A DNA stretch of 64,000 nucleotides from Streptomyces pseudovenezuelae (lineage in GTDB: Bacteria > Actinomycetota > Actinomycetes > Streptomycetales > Streptomycetaceae), in contig NZ_JARXVH010000025.1 of the NCBI RefSeq assembly GCF_029892565.1, forward strand, positions 1-64,000, written 5' to 3'. Under the pieces are notes generated by a model. The model did no database searches and was not told where the DNA came from. It saw only the letters and a list, made by a program, of their open reading frames with translations. Positions 1-8,640 of this stretch are shown piece after piece; the stretch's first letter is position 1; every line of letters starts with the position of its first letter. A program made the position numbers and the translations under genes.

Positions 1-77
1 TCCACGGCCGAATGCTCACACCATCCCGAACGGCCGAATCAGCACATCGGTCACGCCCGACTAGGGCACTTCAACAA

Positions 78-161
78 GATCGTGTTACGAGCTCTTTGGC
101 CTGCGGCCTCATCTGCTGGAGGAGGCTGAAGAAGGCCCGATCATGATCGTGTTACGAGCTC
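78..161. repeat. 17-bp direct repeat pair upstream of immunity-like gene
   Basis: The 17-mer GATCGTGTTACGAGCTC occurs at 78-94 and again at 145-161, 67 bases apart. The stretch 1-201 has no complete gene. Just before the next start, one forward frame reads GHKNFEGKRW and stops inside the next gene, which would fit the end of a toxin tip; that is inference. Confidence 0.5.
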
Positions 162-201
162 CAAGCCGTGGCCTCGGCCATAAAAATTTCGAAGGTAAAA
201 G

Positions 202-603
202 ATGGACGTTGTGTGGTCCATGACATCGGTGCAGTCGGCACTCTTCGATTCCACCGAAAGGCGCTCGGAACTGAGTGACCTTGTGGATGCCTTCAGGGAG
301 CTGCGCGGCAGCGGTCGGGGGCATCTGGAAGTCAATTTGCCAGATAGTCTGTACCCCTATCTGACCCTCAGCTTCCTGGATGATCATGCAGTCGTTCATC
401 TTTTCACCTCCGAAGACAGTGTTTCCCTTCTTGTTGGGGACGGCTCTGTTTCCCCGGAGGGACAAGTCGACGTTCCGGTCATGGATGATCTGGGAACCTT
501 TACAGGTGACTTCGTGATGCGAGTCGATCGCGCATGGGATGTCATCGAGAATTTCGTCCGAGCGGGAACGGTCGAAGGGCTCGGAGAGTGGTATGAGCTG
601 TAG
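202..603 (+). CDS. Imm1-like immunity protein (tentative)
   Basis: A 133-residue acidic cytoplasmic protein with no signal peptide or membrane segment. Its C-terminal half carries the pattern of Imm1-type immunity proteins: a strand with a VPVMDDLGTFTGDF core, then an amphipathic helix (RAWDVIENFVRAG) and a final GEWYEL. Such proteins neutralise polymorphic toxins delivered by sister cells. GAAGG lies 8 bases before the ATG. The few codons upstream could be the end of a toxin module, and the main Rhs locus lies 8 kb away, so this may be a stranded immunity gene. The family call rests on pattern similarity only. Confidence 0.5.
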   Translation: MDVVWSMTSVQSALFDSTERRSELSDLVDAFRELRGSGRGHLEVNLPDSLYPYLTLSFLDDHAVVHLFTSEDSVSLLVGDGSVSPEGQVDVPVMDDLGTFTGDFVMRVDRAWDVIENFVRAGTVEGLGEWYEL

Positions 604-790
604 GAGCCAGAAGGTTGCAAGGAGGAAAAGAGTCTCCTAGGTGCTCCATTGCGACGCTGGGTGGATAGCGTGGCCCGAGTCGCCAACTCACGGGATGCCT
701 CCTACGCGCCTCGCGACGGTCCCGGGCGCCCGATTGGGAGCGCGGGATCATCGCAGGCGGTAAGGGCGGACCCGTGTCCTGTCGAGACGG

Positions 791-1190
791 TCATGTGGTG
801 CTGGTGGGCTGGGGTGGGTAGCCGTGGGCGCGGAGGTAGGCGTCGAGGGCCAGAGCGGCGATGTCACCGTGCTGAATGGCTGTGTCGGCGTTGCAGCGGC
901 GGATGTGTTGCTGGAGGAGCTGGAGGAGCTCGGAGGCGGCGTAGTTGAAGACCAAGGAGCAGGCCCCGGCGACCACGCCGAAGGAGAACTTGACCAGGTC
1001 GAACAGCGTGCTGTAGTCGACGCAGGGCTCGTGGTTCAGGGCCCTGGGCGCCAAGCAGGTCCCACGCGGTGAAGAACACCGTGGCGGCCGGTAGGAGGGC
1101 GGGGGAGAAGGACAGAGCGAGGACGGTGTCGAGCGGCCACAGGCGCAGGCCTCGCCACTCGGACCGGCGCCCAGGCAACTGTGGGCTCAC
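791..1190 (-). pseudogene. Frameshifted small membrane protein remnant
   Basis: Two reverse frames that meet near 1050 together read like one protein. The upstream part (1190 to about 1055) contains a hydrophobic segment LDTVLALSFSPALLPAATVF. The downstream part (about 1050 to 791) continues with a second hydrophobic segment around FSFGVVAGACSLVFNYAASE and a short soluble tail. One frameshift separates them. I do not recognise the family. The remaining DNA between 604 and 1340 shows no other gene. Confidence 0.4.
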
Positions 1191-1343
1191 ACCTCATCAG
1201 GACGGTCCTGGGCCGCTGCCGGATGCACGGAAGCGGGGCGGTCTACTTCGGCGGTGTGTCCTACGTTCCGCGCCGTGCTGGTGCATGGTGGAGGTGGTTC
1301 CGGCCCGCCGCTCTCCCCCGTAGCGGCGGGCCGGACTTCCGTT

Positions 1344-2045
1344 TCAGCGGGCGAGGGCGACCTCGATGGGGCTGTTGGGGCACGGGCCGAGGATGTCGGT
1401 GAGTGCGGCCTGCTCGGACGGGTCGATCGCCAGGGACCAGCGTGTCTTCACGGCGATCCAGTCGGTGGCGTAGGTGCAGCGGTAGCCGGTGGAGGGTGGT
1501 TGCCAGGTGGCCGGGTCCTGGTCGCTCTTGGACCGGTTGCTGGCCGCGGAGACCGCGATCAGCGCGCGGCTGTCTCCGAGGTCGTTGGCGTACGCCTCGC
1601 GTTGCTTGGCGGTCCAGGCGGAGGCGCCGGAGTCCCAGGCTTCGGCGAGCGGGACCAGGTGGTCGATGTCCAGGGCGCGGGCGACGTCGAAGGAGGCGTC
1701 GTCGTAGGGCGAGTGCCAGGAGCCCCCGTTCAGCTGGCAGTTGGCGCCCTGCTCGGGGGCGGTGACGGCTTCCTCCAGGAGTACCTCCGCCCGGGTGCTG
1801 CAGCCGTCGCGGTCGGCGTCGATCCAGTGCCGGAACTTGCTGCGCTCGTACCCGGTGCGCTCTTCGTCTCGTACGGGGAGCGCGGTCAGGGCGTCGCGGA
1901 CGGGCAGGGCGATCGTGTCGCCTGGGTCGGCTGCTGCGTGGGCGGTTGTAGGGGCGAGCAGGGCGGCGAGCGTGCACAGTGCGAGGGCTGCGGTCCGTAC
2001 GGCGGTGGAACACGTGGAAGGCAACAAGACCCCTTCGAAGAGCAC
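1344..2045 (-). CDS. Secreted HNH-type nuclease (DUF1524/GmrSD C-terminal-like)
   Basis: A secreted protein with an N-terminal export signal (ALALCTLAALLAPTTAHA, cut near residue 37) and a mature domain of the DUF1524 HNH type common in actinomycetes. The catalytic core is DIDHLVPLAEAWDSGA, followed by the ANDL and SNRSKSDQDPATWQPP blocks. Paired cysteines (DGCSTRAE, NCQLNG, YRCTYATDW) suit an extracellular fold. It probably cuts DNA outside the cell. The longest frame begins at a GTG at 2045. A TTG about seven codons further in, just after GAAGGGG, is an equally good start. It stands alone on the reverse strand. Confidence 0.8.
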   Translation of the reverse strand: MLFEGVLLPSTCSTAVRTAALALCTLAALLAPTTAHAAADPGDTIALPVRDALTALPVRDEERTGYERSKFRHWIDADRDGCSTRAEVLLEEAVTAPEQGANCQLNGGSWHSPYDDASFDVARALDIDHLVPLAEAWDSGASAWTAKQREAYANDLGDSRALIAVSAASNRSKSDQDPATWQPPSTGYRCTYATDWIAVKTRWSLAIDPSEQAALTDILGPCPNSPIEVALAR

Positions 2046-2506
2046 GGAAGACGAGTGATCTTCGTATCGGGCGGGGTCCGTGACGCGCCCGGTGATCGGC
2101 CGTCAGTTCACCCGCACGGTCGGTAAGTCACACCGCCGGCGGTGCGGCTGGGGTGTGGGGAGGAGCGTGCGGGGTGGTGTGAGCGCCGGTATGTGCCTGG
2201 CGTGCGCGGGGTGTGATGCAGAACACGGCGAGGGTGCGCAGGTGTGTTCGCTGCGTCCCTCGGGAGGGTTGGGCCAGGTCAAGGGCCTACGGAGAGTGAC
2301 TAGCGGTGCTTGTTGAAGGTTGCACTGCGCCTTCGGACGGGCACGCCCCGTGATTTTTTCGAAGGAGCGTGAGTGTTCCGCCCTGCAAATCACTTAGCTG
2401 TTGTGCAGGCCCAACGGCCTGTCGGCGCAGGCAAGTTGGTGCCGGGTCCCCGACCGCCTCAATGGAGAGGATCTTTACTCATGTCCCCTGCCGACGGGAG
2501 CAGCGC
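2046..2506. other. Intergenic region between HNH nuclease and sigma factor
   Basis: About 460 bases with no supported gene. It must hold the divergent promoters of the nuclease and the sigma-factor operon. I do not see a convincing -35/-10 pair or operator. Confidence 0.4.
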
Positions 2507-3130
2507 GTGAGGTACGACGACGCTCCGGAGGGCGCCTCGCCCGCGGAGCACGGTGCCGGGCTGTCGCAGTCCATGTTCGTGCCGCTGGAGCTGCCACTGG
2601 ACTTCGAGGCCTTCTACCTCGGCCACCAAGAGGTCTTCCACGCTTACGCGGAGGTCCACTTCGGTACCCGGGAGGCGGCCGAAGAAGTCATACACGAGGT
2701 CTTCCTGGAGATCCACGCCGGCTGGTCGCAGCTGCTGAGCGCGGGCAACCTCGAACAGGGGGCGTGGGCGATCGTGCGGCGCATCGTCCACAACCGCCTG
2801 GAGCAGGAGGGGCGGGCGCCGGCGTTCATCATCAACGGCCCCATCGCCCAGGCCCTGGACAAGGCCCTGGTCACGGCCCGCGACAAGCTCCACAAGATGG
2901 AGTCCAGCAGCGGCCTGTACGAGGCGATCGCCGAACTCCCCGACCGCCAGTTCGAGGTGATCGTGCTGCGCTACGTGCTGGGCTACCCCACCGCCAAAGT
3001 CGCCTGGTACATCGGCATCGACGACCGCACCGTCGGCCACCACCTGCGCCGCGCCAAGGAACGCCTGCGCATCAAGCTCGGCCTGCCAGAGGCGCCCAAG
3101 AAGCCCAAGAACAAGGGAGCAGGAGCATGA
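2507..3130 (+). CDS. Sigma-70 family (ECF-like) RNA polymerase sigma factor
   Basis: A 207-residue ECF-like sigma factor. Region 2 is around FEAFYLGHQEVFHAYAEVHF and REAAEEVIHEVFLEIHAGW (residues 30-75). Region 4 is the helix-turn-helix near the C-terminus: LPDRQFEVIVLRYVLGYPTA, then DDRTVGHHLRRAKERLR. A lysine-rich tail follows. I chose the GTG at 2507 because GGGAG sits six bases upstream. An in-frame ATG at 2462 lacks a ribosome site, and an ATG at 2573 would give a shorter protein. The stop overlaps the next start (ATGA), so the two genes are translationally coupled. No anti-sigma factor is adjacent. Confidence 0.8.
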   Translation: MRYDDAPEGASPAEHGAGLSQSMFVPLELPLDFEAFYLGHQEVFHAYAEVHFGTREAAEEVIHEVFLEIHAGWSQLLSAGNLEQGAWAIVRRIVHNRLEQEGRAPAFIINGPIAQALDKALVTARDKLHKMESSSGLYEAIAELPDRQFEVIVLRYVLGYPTAKVAWYIGIDDRTVGHHLRRAKERLRIKLGLPEAPKKPKNKGAGA

Positions 3131-3795
3131 CCGCCACCATCGACACCCTCCTCGCCGACGCCCGCCTACCCGCCACCCCGCGGCGCGGCACCGATGTCGC
3201 CGCCGGCCTGCGACGCCTGGCCGCCGACGCCGCCCGCCGCACCCCCACCACCGACGTCACCCACGCCGCCCAGGCCGGGCAGCGCCTGAGCGTGGTGTGC
3301 CGGTGGGTCCTCAACGAACCCGACGCCGCCGCACACGTAGCGAAGATCGCCGAAGGCCCCGACCGCGGACCGATGACCGAGGACGAACTCGACGTCGACG
3401 GCGCCCTCGTCTTCGCCTGCCTGCTCCACCTGACCGGACACCCCGAGTCCGCGCAGTTCTGGTGGCAGCTCGCCGCCGGCGCCAGCAGCCGCGCCGCCGC
3501 CTACTGCCTGCACCTGCACCACCTGTGCCTGGGCGAATCGCGCCGAGCACGGCACTGGTTCCACCAACTCACCCACTCCATGGCCGACACCGCCCCACCG
3601 GACGCCGCGTTCCTGGACGGCCTGGAAATCTTCGCCCGCTACGTGCGCGTCAACGGCTCCCGCGCACATCCGCCCACCGGCCGCCTGGAGAACGAGGTTG
3701 AGCGGCTCGCCGCCCGCGCCCACTGCTCCGTCATCGTCGCCCGGCCCGACCGCCAACTCGTCGCCCGGCTCCAAGAGTTCACCGAAGGCCGCTGA
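3127..3795 (+). CDS. Helical partner protein coupled to the sigma factor
   Basis: A 222-residue soluble protein, alanine- and arginine-rich, without membrane segments. The first 100 residues are low-complexity helical sequence. The middle (LDVDGALVFACLLHLTGHPE, then AQFWWQLAAGASSRAAAYCL and HLHHLCLGESRRARHWFHQL) looks like stacked helical hairpins of a TPR- or Sel1-like kind. The start overlaps the sigma-factor stop, so the two are made together. A regulatory role towards the sigma factor is inference. I do not recognise a named family. Confidence 0.7.
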   Translation: MTATIDTLLADARLPATPRRGTDVAAGLRRLAADAARRTPTTDVTHAAQAGQRLSVVCRWVLNEPDAAAHVAKIAEGPDRGPMTEDELDVDGALVFACLLHLTGHPESAQFWWQLAAGASSRAAAYCLHLHHLCLGESRRARHWFHQLTHSMADTAPPDAAFLDGLEIFARYVRVNGSRAHPPTGRLENEVERLAARAHCSVIVARPDRQLVARLQEFTEGR

Positions 3796-3910
3796 CCCGC
3801 ACACTCCACCCGCGATACGACGAAGGGGAGTCCATCACCGGCCACCGGTTCCGAGGCCACAGGCCGGACGGACTCCCCGTCAAGACGCCATCCAGAAAGG
3901 GACGTCTGCC

Positions 3911-4084
3911 ATGAACCCTAGCCCCCGCACGCCCCGCACATGGCGGGAACGGCTCACCACTGTGTGGAAGTGGATCGCGCGACGCCGGCGCACCGCCCTC
4001 GCACAGGTGCTGCGCGGCGCCTGCTACGGCGCCGGTACCGGAGCCGTAGGCCTGATCTTCATGTGGGCGCAGCACTGGCTGTGA
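3911..4084 (+). CDS. Small single-pass membrane protein
   Basis: A 57-residue protein. It has a basic N-terminus (WRERLTTVWKWIARRRR) followed by one hydrophobic helix (GACYGAGTGAVGLIFMWAQH) ending at the C-terminus. GAAAGGGA lies about 8 bases before the ATG. It lies 115 bases after the sigma-factor partner on the same strand and is followed by a strong hairpin, so it probably closes that operon. Membrane anchoring is inferred from the sequence; the function is unknown. Confidence 0.6.
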   Translation: MNPSPRTPRTWRERLTTVWKWIARRRRTALAQVLRGACYGAGTGAVGLIFMWAQHWL

Positions 4085-4123
4085 ACACCACAGCTCCGTG
4101 ACCAGCCGCTGCCCTCCTGCATT

Positions 4124-4171
4124 CCGATCTGCCTGTGGCCGGGATCCACGGGTCCGCCGCAGGCAGATCGG
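4124..4171 (+). terminator. Hairpin terminator after the sigma-factor operon
   Basis: A perfect 12-bp inverted repeat, CCGATCTGCCTG at 4124-4135 and CAGGCAGATCGG at 4160-4171. It extends inward by three more pairs after one mismatch. It starts 40 bases after the stop of the small membrane protein. There is no T tract, as usual for intrinsic terminators in this group. Confidence 0.65.
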
Positions 4172-4720
4172 GGTCGAGACTCTCGGTGAGGACCTGGTCC
4201 GCGACGTTCGCCGGCGGAAGCCAAACGCGCGTTCCCTAAGTCGGAGATCGGATCAGACAGAACGGCGGCCCCGATCGGCGCCACCGTGAAGAGGTCGGCG
4301 CCTGCGGCCTGAAGCGGACGGGCCGTCAGGCAGCGCTGTGCCGTGCACATGGTGCTCATATCAAACACTAGGTAGTCGTGTAGCGGTCCGCCCGGAAAGA
4401 GATCTCCGTCGACGGCACCCGGCAGGCGAGCCTTGCGAGTTCGGCTCAGCCTGGCACCTGCATGTGGTGTGCGATCGCCAGCCGTGGGTGGCTCGCCAAG
4501 GCCGTACGCCCGACGGCCGGCAGCGACCGTCCTGGAGCCGTGAGAAAAGGAGTGTGGGCGCCAGGGTTGAGCCGTTCGAGATCGCATCGCCGATCGAGGG
4601 CTTCGGGTCAGCCGGAGGCGGGCCTGGACGTGCATCTCCTGATCACCGGGTTTTCTGTGAACGTGGAGATGGATTCAATTCAGGCCATGATCTGCCCCTG
4701 CCAAATCCGGCAGCTCGAAA
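4172..4720. other. Non-coding gap
   Basis: About 550 bases between the terminator and the LamG gene promoter. Frames in both directions look random in composition, and I see no gene or RNA I can support. Confidence 0.4.
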
Positions 4721-4723
4721 GCG

Positions 4724-4753
4724 TTGACTTGTCCATGCCGTGTCGACTTAGAT
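4724..4753 (+). promoter_or_regulatory. Housekeeping-type promoter for the LamG gene
   Basis: TTGACT (4724-4729) and TTAGAT (4748-4753), separated by 18 bases, match a vegetative sigma promoter and lie 40 bases before the LamG start. Just downstream is an AT-rich stretch with the palindrome AAAGATCTTT, unusual in this GC-rich DNA and possibly an operator. Confidence 0.5.
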
Positions 4754-4793
4754 CTTCACCTTGTAAAGATCTTTTAAAGACGGGGTGGGGGCT

Positions 4794-7700
4794 ATGGGGT
4801 GGGGTGTGTCGCGCCGTCATGTAGGCGCGCAGGGGGGACACAGCAAATACGCCGGACACGACAGATGGGGTGCAAGACGGGTCTTCTCGGCTGTGACGGT
4901 GACGGGGTTGCTGGCGGGAGTGCCGGTGTTGGGTGTGTCGGCGCCGGCCGCGCACGCGGACGCGATGTCGGAGGCGCAGGCCGCTGCGGCGCAGGCGGCC
5001 GAGTCCGGCGAGCGGGTCGAGGTGGTGGGCCAGCGCACTGAGTACTCAACGACATTTGCGAACCCTGACGGACTGACGTTCAAGCTGGTGCAGTCGGCGG
5101 TTCCCGTGCGGGCCAAGCTTGCTGACGGTTCGTGGGCGGCACCGGACGCGACGCTGGAGCGGCGAGCTGACGGTTCGATCGGGCCGAAGGCTGCGGTGCT
5201 GGGCATCTCGTTCTCGGCGGGTGGCGATGGCGCCGGTCTGGTGAAGCTGGCCGAGGACGGGTCGTCACTGTCTCTGGGCTGGCCCGGGCAGCTTCCGGAG
5301 CCGACGTTGGACGGTGCCTCCGCTCTGTATGCGAACGTGTTTCCCGGCGTGGACTTGCGAATGATTGCCACTGTCGAGGGTGTCCGGCAGGTGCTGGTGG
5401 TCAAGAGCGCGGCCGCGGCTGCCAACCCGGAGCTGAAGACGCTCGACTTCTCCATGCGCGCCGATGGCCTAACCGTGCGGGAGGGGGGGCGGTGGCCTGT
5501 CCGCGGTGGACGCCAACGGCAACACGGTGTTCCGTGCCCCGGCTGCGCAGATGTGGGACTCCGCAGGTGACGTGACCCCTTCGTCTGTGACTGCCTCGTC
5601 GGCGATCGCGTCACAGGCTTCGTTCAGAGTGGCGTCGGCGGACGATACTCCCGCGTCAACCGAGGACGGCTCCGGCGAAGCATCTACGGACCCCGCGGCA
5701 GGTCCGAGCGACGGTGACGCCTCTGTGATGTTGCCGGTATCGGCGAACGCGGATTCGGTGACAGTGGTGCCGGACACGAAGCTGTTGACCGGCGCGGACA
5801 CGGTCTACCCGCTCTACATCGACCCGGATGTGTCGTGGGGTGAGTCGGAGCGCACGCTGCTGTCGTCCGACGGGGACAAGTTCTACAACTTCTCCGGCGG
5901 CGACGACGGCAAGGGCGTCGGCTACTGCGGCACGTATGTGACCGGCGGCTTGGCCTACTACTGCGGCTCGGGCTACAAGAACCGCATGTATTTCGAGTTC
6001 TCGGCGAGCAAGTTGGCGGGCAAGCAGGTCCTGGATGCCACCTTCCGGGTCACCGAGCGCTTCTCGATGTCCTGTGAGCCGACCTGGGTAGATCTGGCGC
6101 GCACCGGCAATATCTCGTCGTCCACCACGTGGCCGGGCCCGACAGCGAACTGGGACTTGATGGTCGACCGGAATGTGTCGGCCGGACGGGGTTCCGCCTG
6201 TGACCCGAGCCAGCCGGACAAGGCGATCGAGTTCAACGACAGTCCGAACGAGACCAACGAGAACCTCACCTCGACCGTGAAGAAGTTCGCGGCTGGCGAC
6301 TTCTCCCGGCTCACTCTGATGCTGAAGGCACACGACGAGTCGGACCCCAACGGCTGGAAGCGGTTCGACGACGACGCGACCCTGGACGTTGACTTCGTCG
6401 GTATCCCGGCCAAGCCCACCGCGATCGGCCTGGTTACCGGTACCAGCACGCAGTGCGAGACCAAGCAGAGCGACCCGCTGATCGTCTCGGACCCCACTCC
6501 GCAGCTGTCCGCGACAGTGCAGACAGCCAAGGGCGGTGAGGACGACGCTCTGCTGCGTGCGGCCTTCGACGTCGACAAGTACACCGCCAGCAGCAATTCC
6601 TGGTCCCAGGCCGTCGCCGAGATGGAACGGCCCACCAGCGGCCACGCCACCGACAACACCAAGCTGTACGCGACCACACCGACGCTGACCGACGGCACCC
6701 TCTACCGCTACCGGGCCTGGACCCGCTCCTACTACAACAGCTACAACAGCCATCTCTCCTCGGCGTCCAACGCCGACGTCCCCGGCTGGTGCTACTTCAA
6801 GGTCGACTCGACCCGCCCGAAAGCCCCCGGGATCGCGCTGACTGACCCATACTCGCAGTGCACGTCCAACGCCTGTGACCCGGGCGGCGGGCCCGGCGTC
6901 AAGGCGACCTTCACCTTCACCCCGCACTCGGGGGACACCAACACCGCCTACCAGTACAAGCTGTCCACGGCGACTTCTTGGTCACCCGAGATCTTGGGAT
7001 CGACGGTGAGCAAGGACGTCACTCCTGCGGCATCGGGCACGTACACCATCTACGTGCGAGCCAAGGACACCCTCGGCTGGGGCGCGCAGAACGCGATCGA
7101 CTTCGTGGTCGCCGAGGGGCCGGGTCCGGTTGGGCAGTGGCATTTCGACGAGGCCAGCGGCGCTGCGATCGATACCTCGACCACGGTGACGGCCGACCAG
7201 GACAACGTCACCCTCTCCTCCGGTGCGTCCCGTGATGGACGTGGCCGTCGTGGTGTCATCACCAAGGACAGCAACGGCAACGACCTCACCACCCCGGTGA
7301 CCGACACTGGACTGACTCTTGACGGCTCGGCCGGCTACGCGGCGACCTCTGGTGCTGTGCTGGAAACCCGGGCTTCCTACACGGTGTCGGCCTGGGCCCG
7401 CGTAGCGTCCGCCCCGGCGCACAACTACGCCGTCGTATCGCAGGTGAGCAGCGATTCCACCGCGTCCGGCCTCTCGATCTACTACTCCACCTCCTACAAG
7501 GGCTGGATCTTCAACTGGCACTGGCGAGACTCCGCCGGGACTTCGCACATCGTCCGTTCCTACGCCGACCAGACGTCGGTCCCGTTCGGGGTGTGGACTC
7601 ACCTGGCCGGTGTCTACGACTCGGACACCCACACCATTCAGCTGTACGTAAACGGCAAGGCCCAGGGATCCCCGGTCGCGCTGGACACAGGACAGCCCTC

Positions 7701-8547
7701 CGCCGCCAACGGCAGTTTCCTGATCGGCCGGACCCTCTACACCGCCGGATCTCCCACCGACTACTTCGGCGGCCAGATCGACGAGGTCCGGGCCTGGCAG
7801 GCCAAACTCACCGATGACCAGATCTCCACGGACGCGCAGCTGAAGAATTCCAACGGGTACGCGGGAGCCGAACTGGTGGCTTCCTGGAACCCGGCGGATG
7901 CCGGCGGCACCACCCTCGCGGACAGCGATTCGGGCTACGGCCGCTCTTTGACCCTCGCCGGCGGCGCGTCCCTCGACGGTGAGGGGATCGTGCTCAACGG
8001 AACGAACGCCACGGCCACGACCTCCGGGCCGCTCGTGGACGAGACCGGCTCGTTCACCGCGACCACCGCCGTGCAACTGGACAGCGACGCACTGGCTGCC
8101 AAAAGCGTGGGCTACACGGCACAGGTGATCGGGCAGCGCAGCGCCGACGGCTCCGCCTGGGGCTTTTGGTACGAACTGAAGGGCACCGAAACCGACCCGG
8201 AGACGGACAAGACGGTCCCGGTCGGCGTGTGGCACTTTGGACGCCTCAACGCCGACGGCACCTTCACCGGTGTCACCTCCGATGAGGCGGCCACCCTGGG
8301 CAGCCCCGTCCGTATGACCGGCGTGTACGACGCCCAGTCCGGGACGATCAGCCTCTACCTCGGCCTCAACCAGAACGGTGACGACACCGCCTACACAGCC
8401 GTCGTCGGGTCCGGCGACTTCGCGGTCGGCAAGGGCTTCGCGAACTCCGCCTGGGGCCACTACCTGCCGGGATCCATCACCGACATCCGGGTCTGGGCCG
8501 GCGCCATGGCGAGCCAGGACCAGATCGCCAACACCGTCGGAGACTGA
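4794..8547 (+). pseudogene. Secreted LamG-domain surface protein, one-base frameshift
   Basis: Partner protein commonly placed before Rhs/WapA-type genes. The first part (4794 to about 5487) has an N-terminal signal (ARRVFSAVTVTGLLAG to APAAHADA) and a beta-rich domain. The second part, about 1013 codons to 8547, contains fibronectin-like and two LamG jelly-roll domains (from about GPVGQWHFDEASGAAIDTST, and again from ELVASWNPADAGG). The frames meet at seven G residues at 5483-5489. With six G the reading is continuous (VREGGGGLSAVDANGNT), giving about 1250 residues. The ATG at 4794 follows a GGGGTGGGG stretch. It is either a broken gene, a phase-variable tract or a base-calling error. A terminator-like hairpin follows the stop. 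Confidence 0.8.
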
Positions 8548-8566
8548 CCCCGGCACACCACCACAC

Positions 8567-8593
8567 GGGCGGCGGCGGCAGGCGCCGCCGCCC
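8567..8593 (+). terminator. GC hairpin between LamG and Rhs genes
   Basis: GGGCGGCGGCG (8567-8577) pairs perfectly with CGCCGCCGCCC (8583-8593) over a five-base loop, 20 bases after the LamG stop. It could end or attenuate the LamG transcript before the Rhs gene. Confidence 0.55.
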
Positions 8594-8640
8594 GCCCGCT
8601 CTCGGACTTTCCTGATGCTTTTTCACCTGGGGGTTGTTTC

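Noticed and set aside
4024..4635. A 203-residue reverse frame in the gap before the LamG gene
   Set aside because: It contains a few protein-like stretches but no domain, ribosome site or neighbour logic, and it runs through the terminator and the small membrane-protein gene.
5656..8556. Long reverse frames opposite the LamG and Rhs genes
   Set aside because: Their composition is that of GC-rich antisense shadows, with no domains; the forward proteins have clear domains.
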